DNA of 64,000 bases from Clostridium tertium (GTDB lineage Bacteria > Bacillota > Clostridia > Clostridiales > Clostridiaceae): contig NZ_JAGGJY010000002.1 of assembly GCF_017873245.1 (NCBI RefSeq), positions 186,001 to 250,000 on the forward strand. Reading direction: 5' to 3'. The notes under the pieces were generated by a model. The model was not told the DNA's origin and searched no databases. It saw nothing but the letters and a program-made list of their open reading frames with translations. Every line of letters begins with the position of its first letter. The stretch's first letter is position 1. Of this stretch, positions 55,210 through 64,000 are shown piece by piece. Both the position numbers and the translations under genes were made by a program.

Positions 55210-56358
55210 TTAGACTAAAACCAAAGAACATATATAATCAAATTCTAATATTTCCCTTCCAAAAATATCCATCAAAAATTCTATTACTGCATCAGAATTG
55301 TTACCTATAATCCTCGAAAAAATTACAATATAATCTTTTACATACTGCATATTAATATCTTTATTTATATTAACACAATATCTTAAAAATACAGCATGTC
55401 TTATAAATAAATATTCTAATATAATCATTTCGAAAGAAATAATCATTTCTTCTAAATCATCACTAACACAGCTACTAAAAACTTTTGATACAATACAGTT
55501 TTCAACTAACTTATCATATTCTTTAAATAAACCCTTAAAATCTTTCCAATCATTAAAAAGCTTTTCTATACTAATTTCTTTAGTATATTTATAAATATCA
55601 TTTATAGGTTCTTTAAAAATAGAAACATTTCTATAGTTTTCTATTATATCTATGAATAATGTATTTATTTCTTTTAAATATTCTATAGTATCTTTATTTT
55701 CATAGTATTTGTATTTATTTAATTCTTCTTTTATATAGTTTTTAGATTTATACTTATCTAAAAAATCTATTAACTCTTCATAAGTTAAATCATCACTATT
55801 CAGCATATTAAAAAGAATGCTATAAGAAAAGATAAGCTTATCTTCTATACTTATTTCATCTTTTTGAAGCATATTAACTAAACTCTCTCTTATTTTTAAG
55901 CACCCCAAATCTTCAATATAAGAAAGAGAATCATTAAATTCTATATAATTTTTTTCTTTCATATCACTAATTATATTAACTACTTCAGGACATGAACATG
56001 ATAAAGTAAGTTCTTTTACATCCTCAAATTTATTTTCTATTCTAGGGAAGTTCTTACAAGTTAAAGATAAATTTTCATCACCATGGTTTATAACTATATT
56101 ACATAGCCCTTCTTCACTTAATAAAGGACACTTCCCCTTTGTCTCTTTTTTTATTAAATATGTATTTTCCCCATTACTTTTTATAAACCTTACATTATCT
56201 AAAAGATAATTAAGATCATCTTTTTCCCTCCACTTATTATAAGTTTTAGTATCTACATTTATATCCCACCCTTTACAACAAGTGAACTTACATTTATCTG
56301 CTGTACACTTAAATTTATCATATCCTTTTATCTTTAAGATATTTTCTATTTTGTTCAT
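55210..56358 (-). CDS. FliB-like lysine-N-methylase family protein (YkgJ-type Cys cluster)
   Basis: The 382-aa product carries an N-terminal cysteine cluster CTADKCKFTCCKGW (from residue 18). Further cysteines follow in KCPLL…GLCNI, SLTCKNFPR and TLSCSCPEVV. This is the FliB/YkgJ family, thought to bind a metal or iron-sulfur cluster. The C-terminal two thirds is helical. In Salmonella, FliB methylates flagellin lysines. No flagellar gene is near, so the substrate here is open, and many clostridial members are found without flagella. The gene is monocistronic and has no clear terminator. Confidence 0.82.
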   Translation of the reverse strand: MNKIENILKIKGYDKFKCTADKCKFTCCKGWDINVDTKTYNKWREKDDLNYLLDNVRFIKSNGENTYLIKKETKGKCPLLSEEGLCNIVINHGDENLSLTCKNFPRIENKFEDVKELTLSCSCPEVVNIISDMKEKNYIEFNDSLSYIEDLGCLKIRESLVNMLQKDEISIEDKLIFSYSILFNMLNSDDLTYEELIDFLDKYKSKNYIKEELNKYKYYENKDTIEYLKEINTLFIDIIENYRNVSIFKEPINDIYKYTKEISIEKLFNDWKDFKGLFKEYDKLVENCIVSKVFSSCVSDDLEEMIISFEMIILEYLFIRHAVFLRYCVNINKDINMQYVKDYIVIFSRIIGNNSDAVIEFLMDIFGREILEFDYICSLVLV

Positions 56359-56511
56359 ATATTAAACTCCATATTCAAATTTAATTTTAATATACTTATT
56401 ATAATAAACTTCCTTTGCTTTGTATTGTTTTTTATTAAAGGTTACACAGTTAAAACAAATAATATTTTGATAGTCATAATAAAATAAGTATAAAAAAGAC
56501 TTTAATTAATT

Positions 56512-56540
56512 TTGACATTTCTCTGAAATATATGTATAAT
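56512..56540 (+). promoter_or_regulatory. Perfect sigma-A promoter of guaC
   Basis: TTGACA at 56512-56517, a 17-base spacer and TATAAT at 56535-56540 equal the housekeeping consensus exactly. The transcript would start near 56547, about 57 bases before the ATG at 56604. Confidence 0.8.
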
Positions 56541-56603
56541 ATATCCTATAAACGAATTATAAATATATATTTGCAAAAATTATTCGGATATAGTGAGGTA
56601 AAA

Positions 56604-57587
56604 ATGGATAACGTTTTTGATTATGAAGATATACAACTAATACCAGCAAAATGCATAGTAAACAGTCGTTCTGAATGTGATACATCTATAACTCTTGGAG
56701 GAAGAACTTTTAAATTACCTGTAGTTCCAGCAAATATGCAAACTATTATAGATGAAAAAGTCGCAGTTTATCTGGCAGAAAACGGATATTTTTATATAAT
56801 GCACCGTTTCAATCCAGAGAGCAGAATACAATTTATTAAAGATATGAAAGCAAAAAATTTATTTTCTTCTATAAGTGTTGGAGTTAAGGATGAAGAATAT
56901 GCATTTATCGAACAATTAGAAGGAGAAAACCTTTCACCTGAATATATAACAATTGATATTGCTCATGGACATTCTAATGCAGTTATTAATATGATTCAGC
57001 ATATAAAAAAGCATTTACCTAAAAGTTTTGTTATCGCAGGAAATGTAGGAACCCCAGAAGCAGTAAGAGAATTAGAAAATGCCGGTGCAGATGCTACAAA
57101 AGTAGGGATTGGTCCTGGAAAAGTATGTATTACTAAAATTAAAACAGGCTTTGGTACTGGTGGCTGGCAATTAGCTGCACTTCGTTGGTGTGCAAAAGCT
57201 GCAACTAAGCCAATTATTGCAGATGGAGGTATTCGTACTCATGGGGATATAGCTAAGTCAATTAGATTTGGTGCATCTATGGTTATGATAGGTTCACTAT
57301 TTGCTGGACATGAGGAATCTCCTGGAGAAACTGTTGAAAGAGATGGTAAGCTTTATAAAGAATACTTTGGTTCTGCTTCAGAATTCCAAAAAGGCGAAAG
57401 AAAAAATGTTGAAGGAAAGAAGATGTATGTTGAATATAAAGGTTCATTAAAAGATACATTAGTAGAAATGCAGCAAGACCTTCAATCATCTATTTCTTAT
57501 GCAGGAGGCAAGAAACTGGACGCAATAAGAACTGTTGATTACGTAGTTGTTAAAAATTCAATTTTTAATGGCGATAGAATATATTAG
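56604..57587 (+). CDS. guaC: GMP reductase
   Basis: The start at 56604 (GTGAGGT 5 bases upstream) gives 327 aa, the usual length of GMP reductase; a longer frame from 56532 would overlap the promoter. The protein is an IMPDH/GMPR TIM barrel. The catalytic cysteine is C175 in [11 protein letters not shown], followed by the flap [11 protein letters not shown], the phosphate site [14 protein letters not shown] and the C-terminal [18 protein letters not shown]. The enzyme reduces GMP to IMP with NADPH in purine salvage. No CBS domains are present, unlike most IMPDHs. A strong terminator follows. Confidence 0.93.
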   Translation: MDNVFDYEDIQLIPAKCIVNSRSECDTSITLGGRTFKLPVVPANMQTIIDEKVAVYLAENGYFYIMHRFNPESRIQFIKDMKAKNLFSSISVGVKDEEYAFIEQLEGENLSPEYITIDIAHGHSNAVINMIQHIKKHLPKSFVIAGNVGTPEAVRELENAGADATKVGIGPGKVCITKIKTGFGTGGWQLAALRWCAKAATKPIIADGGIRTHGDIAKSIRFGASMVMIGSLFAGHEESPGETVERDGKLYKEYFGSASEFQKGERKNVEGKKMYVEYKGSLKDTLVEMQQDLQSSISYAGGKKLDAIRTVDYVVVKNSIFNGDRIY

Positions 57588-57600
57588 AATCACGCAAAAA

Positions 57601-57648
57601 ACAAATCTACTGCTAATCTTTATATTAGTAGTAGATTTATTTTGTTCT
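57601..57648. terminator. Bidirectional terminator after guaC
   Basis: AAATCTACTGCTAAT pairs with ATTAGTAGTAGATTT (one wobble) around a 6-base loop and is followed by ATTTTGTTCTTTT. Confidence 0.82.
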
Positions 57649-57681
57649 TTTCTAATATTATCAATGATATTTATATCTCTA

Positions 57682-58436
57682 TTATACTAACTCTTTAACA
57701 TCAATAAATGGATTTCTATATCTATTCTTCTTTAAAGTTTTATTACCAATATTTATTGCTTCTTTAGGACATATATTTATGCAAGCCATACAATCAGTAC
57801 ATTTTCCAAGCCATATTGGCTTATTGTTTACCATTTCAATATTATCTACTGAACAAATTGATTTACACATTTTACATCCTATACATTTATCGTTAACATT
57901 AAATCCTTTATCTTTATTTTTAAATAAATTTTTCCACCCATTATATAATATTCTCTTACTTGCTTTGTAATCAACTGTTTTTACTTCTTTACCTTTAATA
58001 CCTTCAATAAAATCATCTAATATATTTTCATTTAATTTTATTGCTTTAAGAGCTCTTTCCTTTGTTGGATTTTTTCCTGCTCGTGTATAATTAGAAATAT
58101 ATTTTACACAAATATAATTGCTAAGATTGCCATTCTCCCCTAAAAGTTCATTTATATGAGAAAAGCTTATTTTAGCCTCTCCTCCTCCAGTAACCCTACT
58201 GCAAAAATATATGTTTTATCCTTTATATTTAATTTAGATATAAAGTCTTCTACCACTATAGGTAATGAACCACAATGAATTGGATAAACAAAACCTATTA
58301 CACTATCTTCTACGTTAAAATCCTTATTTTTCAAATCCTTTGGGATAGAAATTAGCTCACAATCCTCTATATTATCTTTAAATTTTTTAGCTACATATAT
58401 TGAATTTCCTGTGGCTGTAAAATAATAAATTCTCAT
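57682..58436 (-). pseudogene. EFR1-family flavodoxin-ferredoxin protein, one-base frameshift
   Basis: The first ORF (58167-58436) is a flavodoxin-like domain (MRIYYFTATGNSIYVAKKF, with the FMN loop TATGNS). The second part, in another frame, continues from GGGEAKISFSHINELLGENG through NYTRAGKNPT to two 4Fe-4S clusters (CIGCKMCKSICSV and CTDCMACINICPKEAI), ending at 57682. The shift lies near 58188-58200, and the total length is 251 codons plus 2 bases, so exactly one base is missing. An intact EFR1 protein is about 250 aa. The function is electron transfer of unknown partner. A sequencing error cannot be excluded. Confidence 0.78.
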
Positions 58437-58550
58437 TTTTTATTCTCCTTTTAAATTTATATTAAATATATTTTCTAATTTCACCTTTATATCTATATTA
58501 AAATAATAATCTAAGAACTCCATTATAAATAGTTACTAGCTCTATTAACT

Positions 58551-58909
58551 TTATTTTATACTTTCATTTAATACTTCATATGTATATTCTATTATTTCAC
58601 CACAAGATATTCCTTTTTTCTTTAATTCAATACATTCAAGTGTTCCATATTTTTCTTTTACTTTATTAACAATATCTTTTGTATATTTTCTTGACTCATT
58701 AGTATCGGTTGCTTCCTCTCTTCCCTTTATAGCTCCAAGAAAAATAAGATCCCCTGCTATAGCGCCACAAGTACCTCCAACTGCCATACCTGTTCCAAAT
58801 GGAGTTGCAACTTGAACTGGGATATTTAAATTATGTTCTTCATTAAATGTTTTACTATAGATTCTGCACAATTATATCCTTGCTCTCTAAACTCTAATAC
58901 TTTCTTCAT
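58551..58909 (-). pseudogene. C_GCAxxG_C_C family protein, one-base frameshift
   Basis: From the ATG at 58909 (AAGGTGAG 8 bases upstream) the codons read MKKVLEFREQGYNCAES, then lose frame near 58858-58866. The other frame continues with FNEEHNLNIPVQVATPFGTG, GTCGAIAGDL and GISCGEIIEYTYEVL to 58551. The spaced cysteines (NCAE, GTCGA, ECIEL, SCGE) fit the C_GCAxxG_C_C family, a putative redox or metal-binding family. Total length is 119 codons plus 2 bases, one base short. It lies next to the frameshifted EFR1 gene on the same strand, so both may once have formed a redox unit. Confidence 0.72.
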
Positions 58910-59060
58910 TTATGTATCTCACCTTCTATAATTATTATTTTAATATTATATCACTTATTTAATGGCATACTCTTCTTTTACTGCTGACTTTATTATCTAT
59001 ATAACTTATTATATATAAATTTCGCTATGTTTAATAATAATGTTGAAAAATAATATATTT

Positions 59061-59090
59061 AAAAAGGACCAAAATTTTTTGGTCCTTTTA
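59061..59090 (-). terminator. Terminator of the small zinc-ribbon gene
   Basis: AAAAGGACCAAAA pairs with TTTTGGTCCTTTT around a 2-base loop; T runs lie on both sides. Confidence 0.82.
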
Positions 59091-59115
59091 GTTCGTAATA
59101 CTTTAAAGTTATTCA

Positions 59116-59319
59116 CTACTTTATTTTATATAATTCGTCAAAAAATATTGAGATTTCTCCACACTTTGGGCATACAGTAGCCTTAATTTTGCCCATGTTT
59201 TTTGCTAAAAAAAAACCATCGCCTTTACTTAAAACTACTGATGCTACAGCAGTAAGATTTTCCGTCCTAAGTCCATAATCTTCAATCATAACCTCATCAC
59301 ATCTTAAACATTTTCTCAT
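59116..59319 (-). CDS. Small zinc-ribbon protein
   Basis: The start at 59319 has AGGAAGGG 4 bases upstream; a frame from 59343 adds eight residues. The 67-aa product has two Cys pairs, CLRC at residues 4-7 and CPKC near residue 52, a typical zinc ribbon with about 44 residues between pairs. The middle is hydrophobic with a Gly/Phe turn. Proteins of this form occur as nucleic-acid-binding or metal-sensing small proteins in Clostridia; no specific role can be assigned. It is monocistronic. Confidence 0.7.
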   Translation of the reverse strand: MRKCLRCDEVMIEDYGLRTENLTAVASVVLSKGDGFFLAKNMGKIKATVCPKCGEISIFFDELYKIK

Positions 59320-59417
59320 ATTACCCTTCCTAAATACGAACAATTTAATACAATTGAATAGTACTTTGTTATTTAATTATACACAAATAATGGTAAAAAT
59401 AAAACATTATTTATCAT

Positions 59418-60478
59418 TTAAATATAAATTGCTTCTCGCTCTTTAAAATCCTTTATTTTAGTTTTAGAATAAGAACTATGAGATTGAACAAATAACCTTT
59501 TGCACCTTATTGTATCTTTTTCAGTTTTAAATAATTCTATCCATTTGAACCAGTACATGTAATTTGCAAGATATTTAGTTGCTACACCATGAAATCCAAT
59601 CATAAATTCCTTTAATCTACTGTGGTAAGCATTGATATGTTGAATATGGTAAATGCCTTTTTTGTATTTGCCAGTTTCTATTTGTTGCATTTCAACATTA
59701 AAGTTATTTTTAAATTTGATGTAACTCTTGTGAGAATCTACACATAGGATTGATTTATCTTCTATTCTATTTTTAAAAAGTCTTTCTACATCTGTATAAC
59801 GCATTCTGCCATTACAAACTAACTCAGACATAATATTTCCTAACCTATCAGTAACGCACATTACAGATACTTGATTTTTAGAAATGCCCCTCTTTTTCTT
59901 GTCTTCTTGATTTGAAGGCTTACTTTTAGGTCCCCTCTTATATGGCTTACGGGGCATAATAAAGATACTGCTTTTGCTATGATTTCCTTTATAAGAAAGT
60001 CTAAAAAATGTTGCATCGGCTTCAACTACTCCAGATACTGAACCAATACCTATGTATAGTCTCAAAGCATCTAGAACTTTATGCCTCCACAAAAATGATG
60101 TAGGTACACTAATTTCAACTATTTCTGCACATTTTCTAATTGAATTACCTTCAATCATACACTTGATGTAAGATAACCATGCTGTAAAATCTTTTTTACT
60201 ATTATAACTAGGGGAGTATGTGAAATCTGTAAAAGTCTTATGACCTCTTTACAGATATATCTTTGCTTCTTGTTATACTTCCCATTTCTTAATACTTTAT
60301 CTTTTTTACAATAGGGGCATACTCTTCCTGAAGAAAACCTATTTTCTTTTATTTCATCTTGAATTTCATTTGCCATAGAGCCTAAAATCAACTCTTTTTC
60401 AAGATAGTTATAAACTCTTTCTTGTTCAGATTTAGTTAAAGTTGAAAGAAATTTTATTATAGAACTCTCTCCAGACAT
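59418..60478 (-). pseudogene. IS1595-family (ISXO2-like) transposase, frameshifted
   Basis: The first part, from the ATG at 60478 (GGAGG 8 bases upstream), is a helical N-terminus and a zinc ribbon with its first pair CPYCKK and then RYICKE. At about 60243-60247 four bases are missing, which removes the second cysteine of the second pair (CKECG) and shifts the frame. The rest (59418-60158 and a few codons upstream) is the ISXO2-like DDE domain: VEADATFFR, a second acidic residue in VDSHKSYIKF, HINAYHSRLKEFM, and the C-terminal KYLANYMYWFKWIE. A clean terminal inverted repeat could not be found. A programmed frameshift is unlikely, because a conserved Cys is lost. Confidence 0.82.
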
Positions 60479-60575
60479 AGTATAATCCTCCATCGTTTAC
60501 ATTGTATTTATATTATAACCTACTTTTGAAAATTTAATCAAATATCAACATATATCTTTAACATAGCGATAAATT

Positions 60576-60614
60576 TAAAAACCTCAGAATTGATATATAA
60601 ACAAATCTGAGGTT
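60576..60614 (-). terminator. Terminator of the wall-anchored glycosidase gene
   Basis: AACCTCAGA pairs with TCTGAGGTT around a 17-base loop, followed on the minus strand by TTTTAAATTT. Confidence 0.75.
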
Positions 60615-60633
60615 CATTTACTATTCTAAAAAA

Positions 60634-63600
60634 TTAGTTTTTTCTTTTTATCATAAATACACCAGCTAAAGAAATTATTGTTCCTAATAATCCTACAGCT
60701 ATTGGTGAATTTCCACCTGTTGATGGTAAAGTTTCACTACTTTGTCCATCAGCACTTTCATTACTTACATTAATATCAGTTAATGGCTTATCATTGTCTG
60801 AAGGCTTGCTTTGACTTCCTGCTTCTGATTTTACTATAACTTTAAACTCTGCCACTTTTCCTTCATATTTCACAGTAATAATCTTCTCTCCTACGGTTGT
60901 AGAATCTAAATCACTTATTAAAAGATTATCTAAAGCAACATCTTTTACTCTTCCATTACTGTATTTTGCTGTAACCTTCATTCCTTCAAGATTAAGTTTT
61001 TCACCTAATTTATATTCTACTTTTTTAGGTGCTATTATTTCAATATCCGTTAATACTATCTCTTCTGGTAAACTTTTTTCTTTTACTGTAACTTTAAATT
61101 CAGCTATCTTTTCTTGATATTTTACTGTTATTATTTGTTCCCCTGTTAATTTTCCATTGTACCCAGTAACTTCTACTTTTCCTGTTACATCTTCTTTACT
61201 TCCGTCACTGTAATTTGCTGTTACTTGCATTCCTTCTAAGTTTAAATCTTCACCAACAACATATTCTGTCTTATTTGGTAATTTTACTTCTATTCCATCT
61301 AAAACAGGAGCTGGCACTGATATTTCTTCTGTATTAAACTTAATTTCGCGCATTGCGAACTTACTTCCCCAGGTATTCCCAACTTCAGTTACATAAATTC
61401 TAACTTTATTTGTGGTAACATGATTAAATGTAACTCCTAACTTCTCACAATCCTCTACTTTAGTAGTCCAATTTAAAGTAAATTCCTTATCTAATACTCC
61501 ATCTTCATCTTTTACGAAAACCCATTCTCCATTTTCATTTAAGGTTGCAACCTTAAATTTCTTTATACCTTGGTCAGATCCATAGTTAGTCCACATATCA
61601 ATGCCATTTAATTGAACTTTTTCTTTAAAGTTATATTCAATAAACGCATCTCCAGATCTCATTTTTTCTAAATCTGTTGCTTCTGCTTTAAAATTTCCAC
61701 TATCTCCGTTATCTATTACCCCATCAAATAACAATTCTAATTGAGATGAAGCAACCTCTCTCATATTTGTATAATAATCAGATTCTTTCACAAAAACCTT
61801 AAAACTAACTTCTTTTCCTTTATATTGGGCTGTAACTGTCTTTTCTCCTACTGTTTCTGAGTCAAAACCAACAAATTGAATTTCATTTTCTCCATTAAGA
61901 AGTTTTACTAATCCATTACTATATTTTGCTCTAATCTTAATGGTTGTTGGATCAAACTCTTCATTTAAAGTATATTCTGTTTTTGTTATCTTCCCATAAA
62001 TTTCAATGGATTCTAAAGTACCTTCACCAATTTCTGTTTCATCTGTTTTTTCAGCTGTAATATAAGAAACATCTAAACCAGTTGTATCTATTGTAAATTC
62101 AGCCTCTCCATTAGCCTCTTGGACATTAACTATTTTCACATCCACAGTTCCATCTGTTTTAGCTATATTTACTTTATAGTTTCCCGGCTCCTTTGCTAAA
62201 AGAGCAATTGTTATAGTTCTATTTATATTAGCTGGTGAAGAATTCCCTGCATTTGAGTTTCCTGGAAAATGTAATACTCCTAATCCTTTTCCATCTATTC
62301 CTTCAAGCACATTTAATGTAGGTTTTCCTTGTATATTTTCATTAGACTTTATCTCCATAAAAATGTTACTTGTAAGTTCTTTTGTTACAGGTACACCTGA
62401 ATGAATTATATCTATATTATCTTTTAAAATTTGAAGCATTGTTTCAATAGTTCCAAGAACAGGTTTAGGGTACTTCATTCCATTCTTTTCAAAATTATCA
62501 TAAAACTCTCCATAGCAATATATACCTATTCCTTGTCCACCTCTTGCTATAGTTTGAGCTGTAATTTGCTTTGCAACACTTCCATCATTCATAGTCCCAC
62601 TAATTTCAGTTGGGAATAAAATTGGAAAACCTGTTGCATAAGTATTTTCAATACCTTCTGTTTTATAAGTATTGTAAACCTTATCAAGATTAGGATAAAG
62701 AGAAGCAGCACTACCATAGAACATGCTACCAATCATATCAACACTTTTATAGAAATCTATAGTTGTTCCGTCGTTTGAAAAATCTCCATACATAATTCCT
62801 TGCTTTTCTGTATGTCCACTTTGTATATTTGTTGTAGTTGGTTTATATGGATCCCCTTTGTGAAGTGCATTACTAAAAGCTTTCCATAAATTATTAATTA
62901 AATCAGCACGGAATGTATCAGTATTCTTTCCCGCATTATTTTCATCTGCTTCATACATTTTCTTTATTTCTTTATAGTATGGATTCTTATCATCTCCACC
63001 ATCTACATAAAAATTAAATCCTTCTTCATTTCCAATTTGGTATCCTATAACATTAGATGAATCCTTAAAATTTCTTCCTAGTGCTTCTAATGCATTTGTA
63101 ACGCCCTTAAATACTTCTGGATGCCAATATTCTAAAAAATTTTCTATCCCAGCTTGATTATATCTATCTCTATGATTTCTAATATCTTCTGCTGATGTTA
63201 AACTATTTCCCCATTGCATTGATAAAGAATATTCTTTACCATTAATCTCTTGGTTATCCATATCATATCCCCAGAATTTATCCATTACTCTTGGTATATT
63301 ATCTGTTTGACTATGGAAAAATAAAATTAATTCTGTTTTTAATCCATTTTGTGCTGCAAGATTTGTTACATGATTTAAAAATGTAAAATCATATTGACCT
63401 TGTACAGGTTCCCAGTCTCTCCAATAAGTCATTAATTGCACTGTATTAAATCCCATATTATTCATATCTGAAAAATATGAATTCCACTCTTCATCTGTAA
63501 TATCTTTAAAGTCATCGCCTACGTCGGAAGGATCATTATAACTCATTTTGCCATTGTTATCTACACGTGTATCCCACCAGCCAGTTTCAACTGCTAATGG

Positions 63601-63882
63601 ATAGTATGGTTTACCATCAACATAATATGCAACCTTACCATTTTCTAATTTAACCATAGCAACTGGATGACTTTGAGCATCTCCTTCAGATATCGTTTTC
63701 ACATTTTCTTTTGCAAGGCTTTCATTAAATAATGTGTCATAAACTTTCTTTAACCCATCTTTATCAATTTTTAGTTCATCGTATGGTATAGTAGCTGCTT
63801 GAACCTTAAAAGGCTTTATCAATACAATACTAAAACATAGAAACATAAAAAAAGATATTATTTTTCTTGTTTTTTGACTCAT
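60634..63882 (-). CDS. LPxTG-anchored multidomain glycosidase (GH35/GH42-like)
   Basis: The 1082-aa protein has a signal peptide (to about residue 30). A TIM-barrel catalytic domain of the GH35/GH42 kind spans about residues 90-500, with the acid/base E286 in YQIGNEEGF and the candidate nucleophile E426 in FPTEISG. A beta-sandwich, a Big_3-type Ig domain (YTLNEEFDPTTIKIRAKYSN) and a discoidin-like domain (about 700-860, FAMREIKFN) follow. Two further Big_3 domains (VVGEDLNLEGMQVTANYSDG; KLGEKLNLEGMKVTAKYSNG) come next. It ends with the sorting signal LPSTGG at residue 1052, a membrane segment and KRKN. Sortase should link it to peptidoglycan. The linkage it cleaves is unknown; beta-galactoside or a related host glycan is likely. 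Confidence 0.87.
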   Translation of the reverse strand: MSQKTRKIISFFMFLCFSIVLIKPFKVQAATIPYDELKIDKDGLKKVYDTLFNESLAKENVKTISEGDAQSHPVAMVKLENGKVAYYVDGKPYYPLAVETGWWDTRVDNNGKMSYNDPSDVGDDFKDITDEEWNSYFSDMNNMGFNTVQLMTYWRDWEPVQGQYDFTFLNHVTNLAAQNGLKTELILFFHSQTDNIPRVMDKFWGYDMDNQEINGKEYSLSMQWGNSLTSAEDIRNHRDRYNQAGIENFLEYWHPEVFKGVTNALEALGRNFKDSSNVIGYQIGNEEGFNFYVDGGDDKNPYYKEIKKMYEADENNAGKNTDTFRADLINNLWKAFSNALHKGDPYKPTTTNIQSGHTEKQGIMYGDFSNDGTTIDFYKSVDMIGSMFYGSAASLYPNLDKVYNTYKTEGIENTYATGFPILFPTEISGTMNDGSVAKQITAQTIARGGQGIGIYCYGEFYDNFEKNGMKYPKPVLGTIETMLQILKDNIDIIHSGVPVTKELTSNIFMEIKSNENIQGKPTLNVLEGIDGKGLGVLHFPGNSNAGNSSPANINRTITIALLAKEPGNYKVNIAKTDGTVDVKIVNVQEANGEAEFTIDTTGLDVSYITAEKTDETEIGEGTLESIEIYGKITKTEYTLNEEFDPTTIKIRAKYSNGLVKLLNGENEIQFVGFDSETVGEKTVTAQYKGKEVSFKVFVKESDYYTNMREVASSQLELLFDGVIDNGDSGNFKAEATDLEKMRSGDAFIEYNFKEKVQLNGIDMWTNYGSDQGIKKFKVATLNENGEWVFVKDEDGVLDKEFTLNWTTKVEDCEKLGVTFNHVTTNKVRIYVTEVGNTWGSKFAMREIKFNTEEISVPAPVLDGIEVKLPNKTEYVVGEDLNLEGMQVTANYSDGSKEDVTGKVEVTGYNGKLTGEQIITVKYQEKIAEFKVTVKEKSLPEEIVLTDIEIIAPKKVEYKLGEKLNLEGMKVTAKYSNGRVKDVALDNLLISDLDSTTVGEKIITVKYEGKVAEFKVIVKSEAGSQSKPSDNDKPLTDINVSNESADGQSSETLPSTGGNSPIAVGLLGTIISLAGVFMIKRKN

Positions 63883-63917
63883 CTTTTCCTCTCCTTTAAT
63901 AAATAATTTATTATTAA

Positions 63918-63989
63918 TTAAGTTTATCCTCTGTGCTTTTATTCTATTTTTTATCTATTAGTAGAATATTTCACAAAAGATAAACTTAA
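63918..63989. promoter_or_regulatory. Inverted repeat in the promoter region of the glycosidase gene
   Basis: TTAAGTTTATC at 63918-63928 and GATAAACTTAA at 63979-63989 are perfect 11-bp inverted copies 50 bases apart, upstream of the ATG at 63882. They may be paired operator half sites or a looped regulatory structure. Confidence 0.4.
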
Positions 63990-64000
63990 GCTAATCCCCT

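Noticed and set aside
56541-56603. A purine riboswitch in the guaC leader
   Set aside because: Only about 57 bases separate the predicted transcript start from the ATG, and the conserved riboswitch core was not found.
59418-60478. Programmed frameshifting in the transposase gene
   Set aside because: IS1595-type transposases are normally single ORFs, no slippery heptamer precedes the junction, and a zinc-ligand cysteine is lost.
1-64000. tRNA, rRNA, CRISPR or prophage modules
   Set aside because: No cloverleaf with a CCA-type end, no rRNA-like GC-rich block, no regular repeat-spacer array and no phage structural genes were recognised on either strand by reading alone.

Overview
The window reads as chromosomal DNA of a low-GC, Gram-positive, spore-forming anaerobe, most likely Clostridium sensu stricto (C. 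perfringens-like; species not provable from sequence alone). The base composition is very AT-rich, codons favour AGA/TTA/ATA, and ribosome-binding sites are strong GGAGG types. There is an LPxTG surface protein, a lipobox lipoprotein and a sigma-G-like promoter, and no respiratory genes are visible. Most genes lie on the minus strand in short operons, each closed by a clear hairpin terminator. No tRNA, rRNA or CRISPR array was seen.

Layout. 1-5 kb: end of a GreA-type factor, a repeat element, an SDR and a Gfo/Idh/MocA oxidoreductase, a membrane protein with a BNR-like C-terminus, and a broken PH-SHOCT gene. 5-13 kb: pentapeptide-repeat protein; an operon of TrmB-type regulator, TSUP permease and ornithine-cyclodeaminase-like enzyme; nitroreductase; DUF2975 protein; second repeat copy; a decayed UvrA-like gene. 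13-17 kb: a mannan/mannoside unit of GH130 phosphorylase, a CE2-like esterase and an SGNH esterase. 17-24 kb: small spore-type protein, secreted and hypothetical proteins, and a two-component system co-transcribed with a DUF4342-type membrane protein that has a paralogue nearby. 24-29 kb: a MacB/FtsX-type ABC exporter divergent from a TetR regulator. 29-35 kb: an EAL phosphodiesterase with a dead GGDEF site, and a very large beta-propeller sensor kinase.

35-41 kb holds an alpha-mannoside operon: PTS EIIBCA, GH38 alpha-mannosidase and RpiR regulator. At 41.5-42.8 kb a 32-codon leader ORF and a hairpin that hides a ribosome-binding site precede a CD3324-family protein and a FusB/FusC-type EF-G-binding protein. 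42.9-46.7 kb is an operon of cytoplasmic arylsulfotransferase plus an SsuABC/TauABC-like transporter. 47-50 kb is a second propeller kinase broken by one amber codon. 50-52 kb is a gene graveyard (aldo/keto reductase joined to an M20 peptidase tail, FMN-reductase and HxlR remnants). 52-64 kb carries XpaC-TelA, a MazG-like enzyme, a FliB-like protein, GMP reductase, frameshifted ferredoxin and C_GCAxxG_C_C genes, a broken IS1595-type transposase and a wall-anchored glycosidase.

Two themes recur. One is sensing and use of host or plant glycans, chiefly mannosides. The other is decay: about a dozen broken genes, concentrated at 50-52 kb and 57-60 kb. The most interesting candidate system is the leader-peptide/hairpin arrangement upstream of the FusB-type gene. 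It looks like translational attenuation of a ribosome-protection function. The arylsulfotransferase-transporter operon and the orphan propeller kinases come next.
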